64,000 bases of DNA from Pseudomonas sp. 7P_10.2_Bac1 (GCF_025465935.1 NZ_JANLNV010000063.1:1-64000); one strand, 5' to 3'. Counted from the first letter of the stretch, positions 53,354 through 62,759 are shown. Translations and numbers: made by a program. The notes: a model not told the origin generated them from the sequence alone.

Positions 53354-54748
53354 TCAATCGAGTTCATCGGTGTGAGGATGGCTGCCGCTCTCGAAGTGAA
53401 GCCCGTGTTTGCGCAGCTTGTCATGCAGGGTTTTGCGCGGCACACCCAACGCTTCGGCCAGGCTGCGCATCGAGCTGTGTGAGCGCTCAAGTTCGGCGGC
53501 AATCAGGCTTTTTTCGAACTGTTCAACTTGCTCGCTCAAGCTGCCCGACACCCCAAGGTCAGACGCTTGCGTTGTATCGTTGGCATCTTCGTCCAAAGCC
53601 AATTCCAGACCCAGGGCAAATCGCTCAGCAACGTTTTGCAGTTCGCGTACATTGCCCGGCCAGGTATGACGCAACAGTTGCGCACGTTGGCCGGGTTGTA
53701 GTGCGTTGAGTGCCAGGCCGTGGCGGGTGCTGGCTTCGTCGGCAAAGTGCTGGAACAGCACCAACACGTCATCCCCACGCTCACGCAACGGCGCAATCCG
53801 CAGCGGCGCAACGTTCAGCCGGTAGTACAAGTCAGCGCGGAAACGGCCTTGGTCAGCCGACTGGCGAAGGTCTTCCTTGGTCGCGGCGATCACCCGAATG
53901 TCCAGCGGGATCAGTTGGTTGCCACCCAAACGTTCGACCACGCGCTCTTGCAGCAAACGCAGCAGTTTGACCTGCACGTCCAGGCTCATGCTTTCGATTT
54001 CGTCGAGGAACAACGTCCCGCCATTGGCGAATTCGAATTTGCCGATACGGCGCTTTTGCGCGCCGGTAAAGGCGCCAGGTTCATGGCCGAACAGTTCGCT
54101 TTCGACCACCGACTCGGCCAGTGCGCCGGCGTTGATCGCGACGAAGGGGCCGTTGCGGCGGCTCGACAGGTCGTGCAACGCTCGGGCGACGACTTCTTTG
54201 CCAGAGCCGGTTTCGCCCAAAATCAAGACGTCCGCCTTGGTCGCCGCCAGCGCGCCGATTTGATCGCGCAGACGCAGCATGGCCGGGGACTGCCCCACCA
54301 GCCGGGTGCTCAGTTGCTGGCGGTCACTGAGCGCCAGGCGCAAGCTGCGGTTGTCCAGGACCAATGCGCGCAGGGCCAGCGCCCGGCGCACGCTATCGAG
54401 CAACGCGTCGCTGGCGAACGGTTTTTCCAGAAAGTCGTAGGCACCGGCGCGCATGGCTTGCACAGCCAGCGGTACATCGCCATGCCCGGTGATTAACAGC
54501 ACCGGCAGTTCAGGGTCTTGCGCATGGAGGTGGGTCAGCAACTCCAGCCCGTCCATACCCGGCATGCGGATGTCGCTGACCACCACGCCCGACCAGTCGC
54601 GCTCAATACGTTCGGCCAGGCCGTTGGCTTCGGCCAGCGGCAATACGTTAAGCCCGGCCAGGTCCAGGGTTTGATAGAGCGCCTGGCGCAGGTGCGGATC
54701 ATCGTCGATCAAGATGACCTGAACGCTCGGATCAATGGGTTGGCTCAT
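53354..54748 (-). CDS. dctD: sigma-54-dependent response regulator DctD
   Basis: Activator of C4-dicarboxylate transport genes. 464 aa: receiver domain with phospho-acceptor Asp59 (VVVSDIRMPGMDG), AAA+ domain with GETGSGKE Walker A and the sigma-54 contact loop GAFTGA, and a Fis-type helix-turn-helix at the C-terminus (LAEALGVPRKTLHDKL). The ATG at 54748 overlaps the dctB stop by four bases. The usual target dctPQM is not in this window. Confidence 0.94.
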   Translation of the reverse strand: MSQPIDPSVQVILIDDDPHLRQALYQTLDLAGLNVLPLAEANGLAERIERDWSGVVVSDIRMPGMDGLELLTHLHAQDPELPVLLITGHGDVPLAVQAMRAGAYDFLEKPFASDALLDSVRRALALRALVLDNRSLRLALSDRQQLSTRLVGQSPAMLRLRDQIGALAATKADVLILGETGSGKEVVARALHDLSSRRNGPFVAINAGALAESVVESELFGHEPGAFTGAQKRRIGKFEFANGGTLFLDEIESMSLDVQVKLLRLLQERVVERLGGNQLIPLDIRVIAATKEDLRQSADQGRFRADLYYRLNVAPLRIAPLRERGDDVLVLFQHFADEASTRHGLALNALQPGQRAQLLRHTWPGNVRELQNVAERFALGLELALDEDANDTTQASDLGVSGSLSEQVEQFEKSLIAAELERSHSSMRSLAEALGVPRKTLHDKLRKHGLHFESGSHPHTDELD

Positions 54749-56559
54749 GACCTGGAGTCCTCTGAAGCTTGCAAGCTCACGCCTGGCGCACCGGCGCGCA
54801 GTCGCAGGGTAATTAGGGCGCCGCCTTCCTTGTGGTTGGCGAACAGCAATTCGCCGCCGAACGCACGAATCAGCGTGTCGCAAATGGCCAGCCCCAAACC
54901 CAGCCCCTGGGTACGGGTCTTGGTGGTGTAGAACGGCTCGCCGGCGCGGCCCAGGGCTTCCATGCAAAAACCCGGGCCGTTGTCGCGAATGAACACAGTG
55001 ACGCCTTCAGGCGTGGATTGGGCACTTATCCATAACCGCCGGGGCGGGCCTTTTTCGGTGAGGGCGTCGAGGGCATTGGCCAGCAGGTTGCCCAGCACCT
55101 GGCGCAAACGGGTCTCACCGGCTTCGACCCACAGCGTGGCCGCGGGCAAGTCGCGGATCAGCTCGACCTCCATGCTGCGCCGACGCTTGGCCAGCAAGGC
55201 CAGGGCATCGTCCAGCGCGGGTTGTAGCGCCACACTTTCCGGCGCGTGCCGATCACGCCGGGCGAACGCACGCAGGTGGGCAATGATCGAGGACATCCGC
55301 CCGGTCAATTCGTTGATCAGCTTGAGGTTGCTGCGCGCATCGTCGGTGCGTTGATGATCAAGCAGCACTTCGGCGTTTTCCGCGTAGCTACGGATGGCTG
55401 CCAGCGGCTGGTTGAGCTCGTGGCTGATGCTTGCAGACATGGTGCCCAGCGCTGACAACTTGCCGGCCTGGACCAGATCATCCTGGGCGCGCACCAGCTC
55501 TTGTTGCGCATGTTCGCGCTCCAGTACTTCCTTGCGCAGGCGCTGGTTGAGGCCTTCGAGGTCGCTGGTGCGCTCAGCCACGCGACCTTCCAGTTCGCGT
55601 CGGGCCTTGGCTTCGAAGGCGATGCGCTCCAGGTAGTGACGGCGGCGCTGCATCATCAGGCTGATCAACAGCATGACCACCAGCAAGGTGGCGGCGCCAA
55701 TGGCCAGCACGGTACGCACCGGGCGGTCGATCAAGGTGCGAGGGGCGAGGATGTTCACGCTCCAGCCGGTCTCATCGATCTTTTGGGTTTGCACCAGCCA
55801 GGAGTCGGGATTGATGTTCAGCGGCTGCAGGTTGCGCGTGGGATACGGCAAGATGGCGAAAATGTCCTGCTGCTCTTGCTGCGACAGTTTGCGAGTGGCC
55901 TTGAAGCGCCAGTCCGGGCGCGACGTCAGGATGACCACACCGTTGTCGTCCGTCGTCAGCAATTGCTCCGGGGTTTTGCCCCACAGGCGTTCGGTGTGAT
56001 CGAGGTCAACCTTGACCACCAGCACGCCGACTTTTTTACCGTCCTCGACCACCGGGGCGGCAAAGTAATAGCCGCGCTTGCCGGAGGTGGTGCCCAGCCC
56101 GAAGAATCGCCCAAGCTTGCCGTCCATTGCTTCGCTGAAGTACGGACGGAAAGCAAAGTTGCGTCGGATAAAGCTGTCGGGCTTGTCCCAGTTTGACGTC
56201 GCCACCGTATTGCCGTCGGCATCGATCAGGTACATCACTTCAGCGCCGGTCTGGCGGGTGATATCTGCGAGCAGTTTGTTGGCTGTGTCCAGAGTCTGCG
56301 GGTCTTCAGGATCGGCCAGCGAGTTACGCAGCGCAGGCAGTTCGCCGAGGATTTGTGGCAGCACCTCGTAGCGATGCAACGTGCCCAGCAAGTTGGCCAC
56401 GTACAGGTCGAGGGTCTGGCGGTTTTGCCCGGCCAGTTCGCTGCGGTAATAGCGCTCGGCCAAATGCTGCAGCGGCCACAGCAAGGGCGCCAGACACAGC
56501 GCCAGCAAGGCCAGGCTACGCCAACGGGGACGGCGAGGAGGTGTAGGAGTCGAGATCAT
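54745..56559 (-). CDS. dctB: sensor histidine kinase DctB
   Basis: Membrane sensor for C4-dicarboxylates, partner of DctD. 604 aa: helix about 13-29 (LALLALCLAPLLWPL), periplasmic double-Cache domain to about 285, second helix about 287-307 (AIGAATLLVVMLLISLMM), coiled coil, HisKA with phospho-His in SASISHELNQPLAAIRSY (about 380) and HATPase_c with N, G1 (DNGPGF) and G2 (GLGLGLAI) boxes. Confidence 0.94.
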   Translation of the reverse strand: MISTPTPPRRPRWRSLALLALCLAPLLWPLQHLAERYYRSELAGQNRQTLDLYVANLLGTLHRYEVLPQILGELPALRNSLADPEDPQTLDTANKLLADITRQTGAEVMYLIDADGNTVATSNWDKPDSFIRRNFAFRPYFSEAMDGKLGRFFGLGTTSGKRGYYFAAPVVEDGKKVGVLVVKVDLDHTERLWGKTPEQLLTTDDNGVVILTSRPDWRFKATRKLSQQEQQDIFAILPYPTRNLQPLNINPDSWLVQTQKIDETGWSVNILAPRTLIDRPVRTVLAIGAATLLVVMLLISLMMQRRRHYLERIAFEAKARRELEGRVAERTSDLEGLNQRLRKEVLEREHAQQELVRAQDDLVQAGKLSALGTMSASISHELNQPLAAIRSYAENAEVLLDHQRTDDARSNLKLINELTGRMSSIIAHLRAFARRDRHAPESVALQPALDDALALLAKRRRSMEVELIRDLPAATLWVEAGETRLRQVLGNLLANALDALTEKGPPRRLWISAQSTPEGVTVFIRDNGPGFCMEALGRAGEPFYTTKTRTQGLGLGLAICDTLIRAFGGELLFANHKEGGALITLRLRAGAPGVSLQASEDSRS

Positions 56560-56588
56560 GAGGCGCAGTATACCTACGCGGACCTACT

Positions 56589-56665
56589 GTAGGCGCTGCC
56601 CCGTCGTGCAGACACCGCGCCCCCTGCTTTTGGCAGGCGCTGGCGCAGCCTGCGGCAGCTTCTAC
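56589..56665. repeat. imperfect palindrome in the dctB-rmlD gap
   Basis: GTAGGCGCTGCC and GGCAGCTTCTAC bound a core with CAGGCGCTGGCGCAGCCTG. It seems a decayed member of the GCTGCCGCAGG family. It lies where rmlA and rmlC are found in P. aeruginosa. Confidence 0.5.
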
Positions 56666-56768
56666 GCGCGATATTTGCCTGGCACATACCCCGGTAGACA
56701 CCCATGCCCACACACACAAGCGATGTGGTGCCTTGATAAGAGCGAACCGGGGTGTGCCGTGCTTGGCG

Positions 56769-57653
56769 TTACTCGGCCAGGCATGCATTGAGTGCAACCC
56801 GCCAATCCGGCTGTGTAACCTGCCATTCGCGTGCTAAACGGCTGCAATCCAGGCGCGAGTTTTGTGGGCGGGCGGCGGGCGTCGGGTAGGCGCTGGCCGG
56901 GATCGGCTCAAGGCTGGCGCACTGTTTGCCTTGGGCAGTCAGGTGTTCGGCAATGGCCTGGGTGAAGCCAAACCACGAGGTCTCGCCGTGCGCCGTCAGG
57001 TGGTAAACGCCCCAGGCACCGGGTTTGCCTGCCTGCCAGCGTTCGATCAGGGCTCGCGTGCTTTGGGCAATGGTGCCGGCCCAGGTCGGAGCGCCAATCT
57101 GATCCGCCACCACGCGAAGCTCGGTTCTCTGCGGCAGCAAACGTTGCATGGTCAGCAGGAAGTTTTTGCCGTGGGTGGAGTACACCCAACTGGTGCGCAG
57201 GATCAAATGCTGCCCGCCCTCGGCGATGATCGCCTGCTCGCCGGCCAGCTTGCTCTGGCCATAAACGCCCAACGGGTTGGGTTGGTCGTCTTCGGTGTAA
57301 GGCGCGTGTTTGCTGCCGTCAAACACGTAATCGGTGGAGTAGTGGATCAGTGGAATACCCAGGGCTTTGGCTTCTTGGGCGAACACACCGGGCGCGATGG
57401 CATTGATTGCAAACGCCAGGTCCGGTTCGCTCTCTGCCAGATCCACCGCCGTGTGTGCACCGGCGTTGATGATCAGATCCGGCCTGTGGGCGCGAACCTG
57501 TGCGCGGATCTGTTCAGGCTGGCTCAAGTCCAGCTCATCGCGGCCCAACACAATCAGCTCGCCCAGACCGGCAAGACGCTTGGTCAGCTCAACGGCAACC
57601 TGGCCGGTCTTGCCGCTGATCAGGATTTTCAAAGGTGAAGGTGCTTGGCTCAT
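56769..57653 (-). CDS. rmlD: dTDP-4-dehydrorhamnose reductase
   Basis: Final step of dTDP-L-rhamnose synthesis, NADPH-dependent. 294 aa: nucleotide site [18 protein letters not shown] (9-26), catalytic YxxxK as [10 protein letters not shown] and family motif [17 protein letters not shown]. The frame extends upstream into rmlB, but ATG 57653 overlaps the rmlB stop by four bases and is the expected start. Confidence 0.93.
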   Translation of the reverse strand: MSQAPSPLKILISGKTGQVAVELTKRLAGLGELIVLGRDELDLSQPEQIRAQVRAHRPDLIINAGAHTAVDLAESEPDLAFAINAIAPGVFAQEAKALGIPLIHYSTDYVFDGSKHAPYTEDDQPNPLGVYGQSKLAGEQAIIAEGGQHLILRTSWVYSTHGKNFLLTMQRLLPQRTELRVVADQIGAPTWAGTIAQSTRALIERWQAGKPGAWGVYHLTAHGETSWFGFTQAIAEHLTAQGKQCASLEPIPASAYPTPAARPQNSRLDCSRLAREWQVTQPDWRVALNACLAE

Positions 57654-58732
57654 GCAATCAAGTCCTTGGTGTCGGTGAAGCCCAGGCGCTGGCCCTGGTA
57701 GCTGCCGTCTTGCACGTGTTTGCACCACTCAAGGTTATCCAGGTACCACTGCACGGTTTTGCGCAGACCGGTCTCGAAAGTTTCAGCGGGCACCCAGCCC
57801 AGCTCGCGTTCGATTTTACTGGCGTCGATGGCATAGCGCTGATCATGGCCCGGACGGTCCTGAACAAAGGTGATCAGGTCCGCAAACTGCGCCACACCGG
57901 CCGGACGCTCGGGCGCCAGCTCTTCCAGCAACGTGCAGATACCGCGTACCACGTCGATGTTCTTTTGCTCGTTGTGGCCGCCAATGTTGTAGGTTTCGCC
58001 GACCACACCTTCAGTCACGACCTTGAGCAGGGCGCGGGCGTGGTCTTCCACGAACAGCCAGTCACGCACTTGCAGGCCATTGCCGTACACCGGCAGCGGT
58101 TTACCGGCCAAGGCATTGAGAATGACCAGCGGGATCAGCTTTTCCGGGAAGTGGAACGGGCCGTAGTTGTTCGAACAGTTGGTCACCAGCACCGGCAAGC
58201 CGTAGGTGCGGTTCCAGGCGCGTACCAGATGATCAGACGCGGCCTTGCTGGCCGAATACGGCGAGCTTGGTGCGTAAGGCGTGGTTTCGGTGAACAGGTC
58301 ATCGACGCCGTGCAGGTCGCCATACACTTCGTCGGTGGAAATGTGATGGAAGCGAAAGGCACTCTTGGCGGGCTCTGCAAGCTTGGACCAATAAGCGCGG
58401 GTGGCTTCCAGCAGGCTGTAAGTGCCGACGATGTTGGTCTGGATGAAGTCCGAAGGGCCATCGATGGAACGATCAACGTGCGACTCTGCCGCCAGGTGCA
58501 TGATCGCCTGCGGTTGGAAACGCTCGATCACCGCGCTGACCGTCGCCTGGTCGGCGATGTCGGCCTGAACGAACTCGTAGCGCGTGTCGCTCGCAATGCT
58601 TTGCAGCGATTCCAGGTTGCCCGCGTAGGTCAACTTGTCGAGGTTGAGCACGTCGTGCGCAGTGTCTTTGATCAGATGGCGGATCAGAGCTGAACCAATA
58701 AAACCGGCACCGCCGGTCACTAAGATGCGCAT
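57650..58732 (-). CDS. rmlB: dTDP-glucose 4,6-dehydratase
   Basis: Converts dTDP-glucose to the 4-keto-6-deoxy sugar. 360 aa short-chain dehydrogenase: NAD site [14 protein letters not shown] (7-20), [13 protein letters not shown], catalytic [11 protein letters not shown] and [18 protein letters not shown] 58732 follows AAGGGATA. Operon with rmlD. The other two enzymes of the pathway (rmlA, rmlC) are absent here. Confidence 0.95.
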   Translation of the reverse strand: MRILVTGGAGFIGSALIRHLIKDTAHDVLNLDKLTYAGNLESLQSIASDTRYEFVQADIADQATVSAVIERFQPQAIMHLAAESHVDRSIDGPSDFIQTNIVGTYSLLEATRAYWSKLAEPAKSAFRFHHISTDEVYGDLHGVDDLFTETTPYAPSSPYSASKAASDHLVRAWNRTYGLPVLVTNCSNNYGPFHFPEKLIPLVILNALAGKPLPVYGNGLQVRDWLFVEDHARALLKVVTEGVVGETYNIGGHNEQKNIDVVRGICTLLEELAPERPAGVAQFADLITFVQDRPGHDQRYAIDASKIERELGWVPAETFETGLRKTVQWYLDNLEWCKHVQDGSYQGQRLGFTDTKDLIA

Positions 58733-58912
58733 GTGGATATCCCTTATTCCCTGACGGTCTTGAATCATGTGGCGCATAGCTTGTGGGCATGCGCTGGGCG
58801 GTGCAAGTGGGAGCGGTCGGGAATAATCCTGTGTGTACTGTAGGAAAGTAAGAAGCACTATTTTTAAGATCGATTTATATCTGTGTTTTATCGATATTGA
58901 TCAAGATTAAAT

Positions 58913-58946
58913 CCGATAAATGGTTTTTATTATGGATATTTATCGG
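58913..58946. promoter_or_regulatory. candidate operator upstream of aguA
   Basis: CCGATAAAT (58913-58921) and ATTTATCGG (58938-58946) form a perfect 9-base inverted repeat with a 16-base spacer in an AT-rich gap. A -10-like TATAAA follows at 58948-58953, so a protein bound here would cover the -35 region. The site fits a dimeric regulator such as the TetR-type AguR known for agmatine genes, but the match is inferred. The remaining 323-base gap between rmlB and aguA shows nothing else. Confidence 0.5.
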
Positions 58947-59055
58947 CTATAAAGGCGCCGTTCATTGACGAAATGCAGACGGGCGTCCAGTGTTTGGGGC
59001 CTGTCTGCTTGCTGTACCCATCCACCTTTTTTGGTTTTCTGGAGTCCTGACGGTT

Positions 59056-60162
59056 ATGACGACTTTGCACAGCACGCCTCGCGCTGACGGCTTTTACATG
59101 CCTGCTGAATGGGCTCCACAAACCCAGGTCTGGATGATCTGGCCTGAGCGCCCGGACAACTGGCGTTTGGGCGGCAAGCCTGCGCAAGCCGCGCACGCGG
59201 CGGTGGCCAAGGCCATTGCGCGCTTTGAGCCAGTGACCGTGGGCGTGTCGGCGGCCCAGTACGAAAACGCGCGTGCGCAACTCGATGTGCCGAACATTCG
59301 TGTCGTCGAACTCTCCAACGATGATGCCTGGGTACGTGACAGCGGCCCGACATTCGTGATCAACGACAACGGTGAAGTGCGCGGTGTGAACTGGGACTTC
59401 AATGCCTGGGGCGGGTTTGACGGTGGCTTGTACTACCCGTGGAACCGCGATCAGCAAGTGGGCAGCAAGATCCTGGAGATCGAGCGCACGCCGCGTTATT
59501 ACACTGAAGGCTTTGTGCTGGAAGGCGGTTCTATCCACGTCGATGGCGAAGGCACATTGATCACCACGGCTGAATGCCTGATGAACCGCAACCGCAACCC
59601 GCACCTGTCCCGTGAAGAGATCGAAAGCGTGCTGCGTGGGCACCTGTCTGTGGACAAGATCATCTGGCTGCCGGATGGCCTGTTCAATGATGAAACCGAC
59701 GGCCATGTGGATAACTTCTGCTGCTACGTGGCACCGGGTGAAGTGCTGCTGGCCTGGACCGACGACGAGCGTGACCCCAACTACGTGCGTTGCCACGAAG
59801 CGATGAAAGTCCTGTCGAGCTCGACGGATGCCAAGGGCCGTCCTTTTGTCGTGCACAAAATGCCGATTCCTGGGCCGATGCACGCCACTCAAGAAGAATG
59901 TGATGGTGTGGATAAAGTCGCTGGCAGCCAGGACCGCAATCCGTCAGAGCGTCTGGCCGGCTCTTACGTGAACTTCCTGATCGTCAACGGAGGCATCATT
60001 GCCCCAAGCTTTGACGACCCGATGGACGCGCAGGCCAAAGACATCCTGCAACGCCTGTTTCCGCAACACGAAGTGGTGATGGTGCCGGGCCGTGAACTGC
60101 TGCTGGGCGGTGGCAATATCCACTGCCTGACTCAGCAGCAGCCTGCGCCGCACAAGGCTTGA
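59056..60162 (+). CDS. aguA: agmatine deiminase
   Basis: Hydrolyses agmatine to N-carbamoylputrescine and ammonia in arginine/putrescine metabolism. 368 aa with the guanidine-modifying fold: [13 protein letters not shown] (about 91-103), [24 protein letters not shown] (His) and catalytic Cys357 in GGGNIHC. ATG 59056 gives the family N-terminus [19 protein letters not shown]; a frame 22 codons longer is not needed. AguB (carbamoylputrescine amidase) is not adjacent in the window. Confidence 0.96.
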   Translation: MTTLHSTPRADGFYMPAEWAPQTQVWMIWPERPDNWRLGGKPAQAAHAAVAKAIARFEPVTVGVSAAQYENARAQLDVPNIRVVELSNDDAWVRDSGPTFVINDNGEVRGVNWDFNAWGGFDGGLYYPWNRDQQVGSKILEIERTPRYYTEGFVLEGGSIHVDGEGTLITTAECLMNRNRNPHLSREEIESVLRGHLSVDKIIWLPDGLFNDETDGHVDNFCCYVAPGEVLLAWTDDERDPNYVRCHEAMKVLSSSTDAKGRPFVVHKMPIPGPMHATQEECDGVDKVAGSQDRNPSERLAGSYVNFLIVNGGIIAPSFDDPMDAQAKDILQRLFPQHEVVMVPGRELLLGGGNIHCLTQQQPAPHKA

Positions 60163-60247
60163 TCTGACCCAAGGCTGCAGGAGTTTCGCCGCGTCTTCGA
60201 CGCAGCGCTGTTGCGCAGCAAGCTGGGTAGGCTGGCATCACCCATCC

Positions 60248-60333
60248 TGTGGGGGCGGGCTTGCACGCGATTGGAGCGACAAGGTGCAACAGATAGACCG
60301 AGTTGCCTGCAACGCGAGCTAACTCGCCCCCAC
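60248..60333. repeat. paired REP palindrome (TGTGGGGGCGGGCTTG family)
   Basis: TGTGGGGGCGGGCTTGCACGCG and its partner ACGCGAGCTAACTCGCCCCCACG face each other across about 40 bases. It belongs to the second REP family, as at 7788-7829, and lies between aguA and the oprD promoter. The 504-base gap holds this repeat, the promoter and the attenuator-like hairpin; I see no gene in the rest. Confidence 0.75.
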
Positions 60334-60478
60334 GTTTGGTCTTACGCGCCTCTTGAGTGAACAACATTGCTGCGCGAAGGCGTCTTCCATCAGGCAAACG
60401 CCTTCGTGCCGTGGCTGCGCAGAGCCCAAACGATTCAGTGCCTTGAAGAATTTGGCAATTAACCAAATTTTCACGAAA

Positions 60479-60508
60479 TTGACACTTTGCCTTAACGACG
60501 GATAGGAT
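60479..60508 (+). promoter_or_regulatory. candidate sigma-70 promoter of the oprD-type porin
   Basis: Consensus -35 TTGACA (60479-60484), an 18-base spacer and TAGGAT (60503-60508). Transcription would start near 60515, giving a 150-base leader that contains an intrinsic terminator before the start codon. Confidence 0.7.
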
Positions 60509-60552
60509 TCGCGCCAACGCCTGTGGCGATAAGCCATACACCAACTTTCCTG

Positions 60553-60587
60553 AAAGACCCGCGCGGCGTCTCGTGCAGGTCTTTTTT
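60553..60587 (+). terminator. terminator-like hairpin in the oprD leader (possible attenuator)
   Basis: AAAGACC and GGTCTTT pair across an 18-base loop and are followed by three more T. A second hairpin, CGCC/GGCG around 60512-60530, lies just upstream, so alternative folding is possible. The porin start is at 60667, 80 bases beyond. It could end a ~70-base RNA or control read-through into oprD. Confidence 0.6.
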
Positions 60588-60666
60588 GTTTATGTGAAGC
60601 AACCACCACTCAATGTTTCAGCTTGATACCCACAGCGCGCTTCTATTCAGAAATAAGGAAAATAAA

Positions 60667-61950
60667 ATGTTAAAAACACGGATAGGTCTACTCGCTCTGG
60701 GCGTACTCGGTGCTACCCAGGCCATGGCTAACGATCAAGCTGACGCAAAAGGTTTTGTAGAAGACAGCCACCTGAACGTATTGGCGCGCAACGCCTACAT
60801 CAGCCGCGACTACAAACACCACAAGCAAGACAAAGCTGAATGGGGCCAAGGCTTCCTCGGCACATTCACCTCCGGCTTCACCCAAGGCACCGTGGGCGTG
60901 GGTGTGGATGCTTTCGGCATCTACGCACTGCGTCTGGACGGCGGCAAGGGCAGCAGCGGCGCAGGCGGCATCGACTTCTTCAAGCAAGACCATAACGGCA
61001 AAGCGGCTCACGACATCGCCAAAGCTGGCGCTGCAGTGAAGTTCCGCATTTCGAACACCGTGCTGAAATACGGTGATCAAATGCCTGCTCTGCCGGTACT
61101 GATGTACGACAACTCGCGTCTGATGCCAGAAAGCTTCACCGGTACTCTGTTGACCTCCAAAGAGATCGACGGTCTGGAAATCAACGTGGGTCGCTTCACT
61201 GAAGAGTCGCGTAAAAGTGCTGAAGCACGTAACAGCGGCGGCCTGAAGAGCATCAACGTATTCGGTGGTAGCTACAAGTTCACTGAGCGCTTCTCGGCCT
61301 CGTTGTACGGCTCCGAGATGAAAGACGAACTGCGCAAGCAGTACCTGGGCATGACCTATGCTCTGCCACTGGATGACAAACAGTCCCTGACGTTTGACTT
61401 CAACGGCTATCGCACCCACGTAGATTCTGGCTACGCGCGTGATGTGCTGCAAGTTGACGGCACAGACAACAAGATCTGGAGCTTGGCAACCACCTACGCT
61501 TACGGTCCTCACTCGCTGGTTCTGGCTTACCAGAGCAGCACCGGTGAAATCGGCTACCCATACGGCGGCTACCGCAATGCGGGCGGCGTGGGCGACGGTG
61601 GCAACACCATCCTGCTGGCCAACTCCTACTGGTCTGACTTCAACGCCAAAGACGAGCGTTCGTGGCAGCTGGGTTACGGCTTCGACTTCGGCGCCGTTGG
61701 CATTCCAGGTCTGACCTACAACATCGCCTACGTACGCGGCACCAACATCGACGACGGTTCGGGCCGTGGTCGTGGTACCGAGCGCGAAATCTACAACCAG
61801 GCCAAGTACGTTGTACAAAGCGGTCCGGTTAAAGATCTGAGCGTGCGTCTGCGCGGTTCGTGGTTGCGCGTTTCCAACAACGCCAGCGACTACAACGTCG
61901 GCGGCAACGAAGTCCGCGTATTTGTTGATTACCCAATCAGCATTTTCTGA
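60667..61950 (+). CDS. OprD-family substrate-specific porin
   Basis: An 18-stranded outer-membrane channel for small carboxylates or amino acids. 427 aa: signal peptide 1-22 (IGLLALGVLGATQAMA), then alternating strands with the family N-terminal motif FVEDSHLNVLARNAYISRDYK in part and C-terminal aromatic strand DYPISIF. The Occ subgroup and substrate cannot be told by eye; neighbour aguA hints at arginine or agmatine. An upstream TTG start would remove the signal peptide context, so ATG 60667 is used. Confidence 0.94.
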   Translation: MLKTRIGLLALGVLGATQAMANDQADAKGFVEDSHLNVLARNAYISRDYKHHKQDKAEWGQGFLGTFTSGFTQGTVGVGVDAFGIYALRLDGGKGSSGAGGIDFFKQDHNGKAAHDIAKAGAAVKFRISNTVLKYGDQMPALPVLMYDNSRLMPESFTGTLLTSKEIDGLEINVGRFTEESRKSAEARNSGGLKSINVFGGSYKFTERFSASLYGSEMKDELRKQYLGMTYALPLDDKQSLTFDFNGYRTHVDSGYARDVLQVDGTDNKIWSLATTYAYGPHSLVLAYQSSTGEIGYPYGGYRNAGGVGDGGNTILLANSYWSDFNAKDERSWQLGYGFDFGAVGIPGLTYNIAYVRGTNIDDGSGRGRGTEREIYNQAKYVVQSGPVKDLSVRLRGSWLRVSNNASDYNVGGNEVRVFVDYPISIF

Positions 61951-61986
61951 TGTGACCGGCTTGCCAGACAGGCCTGACATCTGAAT

Positions 61987-62025
61987 AAAAACGCCCCGAA
62001 CCGTTTGGTTCGGGGCGTTTTTTTT
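61987..62025 (+). terminator. strong intrinsic terminator after the porin gene
   Basis: AAAACGCCCCGAACC, loop GTTT, GGTTCGGGGCGTTTT and more T: an 11-12-base-pair GC-rich stem with an eight-base T run. Confidence 0.96.
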
Positions 62026-62051
62026 GGCGGGCTGTCAGGGCGTTCAACAGG

Positions 62052-62144
62052 GTGTAACACACGACTCGATGTCTATTCCGCTTTCTGTGTGTACTGTGTG
62101 TATTAATAAATTGCACCATTATCCGATGGTGTGTAACGTACACA
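62052..62144. promoter_or_regulatory. candidate HicB operators and hicAB promoter
   Basis: The half site TGTGTA recurs: GTGTAACAC (62052-62060), direct copies at 62088-62093 and 62097-62102, and a perfect 15-base palindrome TGTGTA-ACG-TACACA (62130-62144). A CACCAT/ATGGTG hairpin (62114-62131) and a -35-like TTGCAC (62111-62116) lie between. The clustering fits autorepression by the HicB antitoxin, whose C-terminal DNA-binding domain recognises such sites. Confidence 0.55.
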
Positions 62145-62163
62145 ACAGTCTGGGGGTGAAGGA

Positions 62164-62358
62164 GTGCGCAGTCGTGAGGTAATCGAGAAGTTAGTGGCGG
62201 ACGGATGGTTTGAGATCGCAGTGAAGGGAAGTCATCACCAGTTCAAGCACCCAACGAAAGCGGGTCGGGTAACTGTTCCACATCCAAAGACTGAAATTGC
62301 TAAAGGGACGCTGCATAACATCTTCAAATCTGCGGGTCTTAAAGGAGAGGCAAGGTAA
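62164..62358 (+). CDS. hicA: HicA family toxin
   Basis: A small mRNA interferase, 64 aa. Catalytic His24 in KGSHHQFKHP, Gly22 and the double-stranded RNA-binding fold (ending TLHNIFKSAGL) are intact, so it should be active. Start is GTG at 62164, with GGGGGTGAAGGAG upstream; no better start is in frame. Its stop overlaps the hicB start by one base. Confidence 0.9.
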   Translation: MRSREVIEKLVADGWFEIAVKGSHHQFKHPTKAGRVTVPHPKTEIAKGTLHNIFKSAGLKGEAR

Positions 62359-62759
62359 TGAGATTTCCTGTCGTAGTACACAAAGATACGGATTCTGAAT
62401 TCAGTGTAACGGTGCCGGATGTTCCGGGTTGCTACTCTGCGGGCTGCACTTTTTCGCAGGCACTGGATAACGTGCAAGAGGCTTTGGCTTTGCATCTGGA
62501 AGGTGTAGTGGCTGACGGCGGTGAGCTTCCACAGGCCAAGGACGTGGATGCGCATTTGGACAATCCAGATTATGCGAATGGGATTTGGGCGGTGGTTGAA
62601 TTCGATCTGACTCCCTACCTTGGAAAGTCGGTGCGCTTCAACGCCTCCTTGCCTGAGAATTTGCTCTTGCGCATTGATGAACGTGTAAGCAAGGATCACC
62701 GTTACGCGTCACGCTCGGGCTTTTTGGCTACCGCTGCTTTGCGCGAACTGGGTGTGTAG
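62358..62759 (+). CDS. hicB: HicB family antitoxin
   Basis: Neutralises HicA and represses the operon. 133 aa: N-terminal partial RNase H fold (FPVVVHKDTDSEFSVTVPDVPGCYSAG, residues 2-27 in outline; the DVPGCYSAG part is diagnostic) and a C-terminal ribbon-helix-helix type segment (LPENLLLRIDERVSKDHRYASRSGFLATAA, about 95-125 in part). Translationally coupled to hicA. A hairpin GCGCCGCATGGAGCG follows but without a T run. Confidence 0.9.
   Translation: MRFPVVVHKDTDSEFSVTVPDVPGCYSAGCTFSQALDNVQEALALHLEGVVADGGELPQAKDVDAHLDNPDYANGIWAVVEFDLTPYLGKSVRFNASLPENLLLRIDERVSKDHRYASRSGFLATAALRELGV

Noticed and set aside
58930..59892. Long minus-strand ORF (320 aa) over aguA
   Set aside because: Shadow frame of a certain gene in GC-rich DNA; no recognisable motifs.
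60688..61980. 430-aa minus-strand ORF antisense to the porin
   Set aside because: Composition Val/Ala/Gln-rich with no domain; caused by codon bias of the porin.
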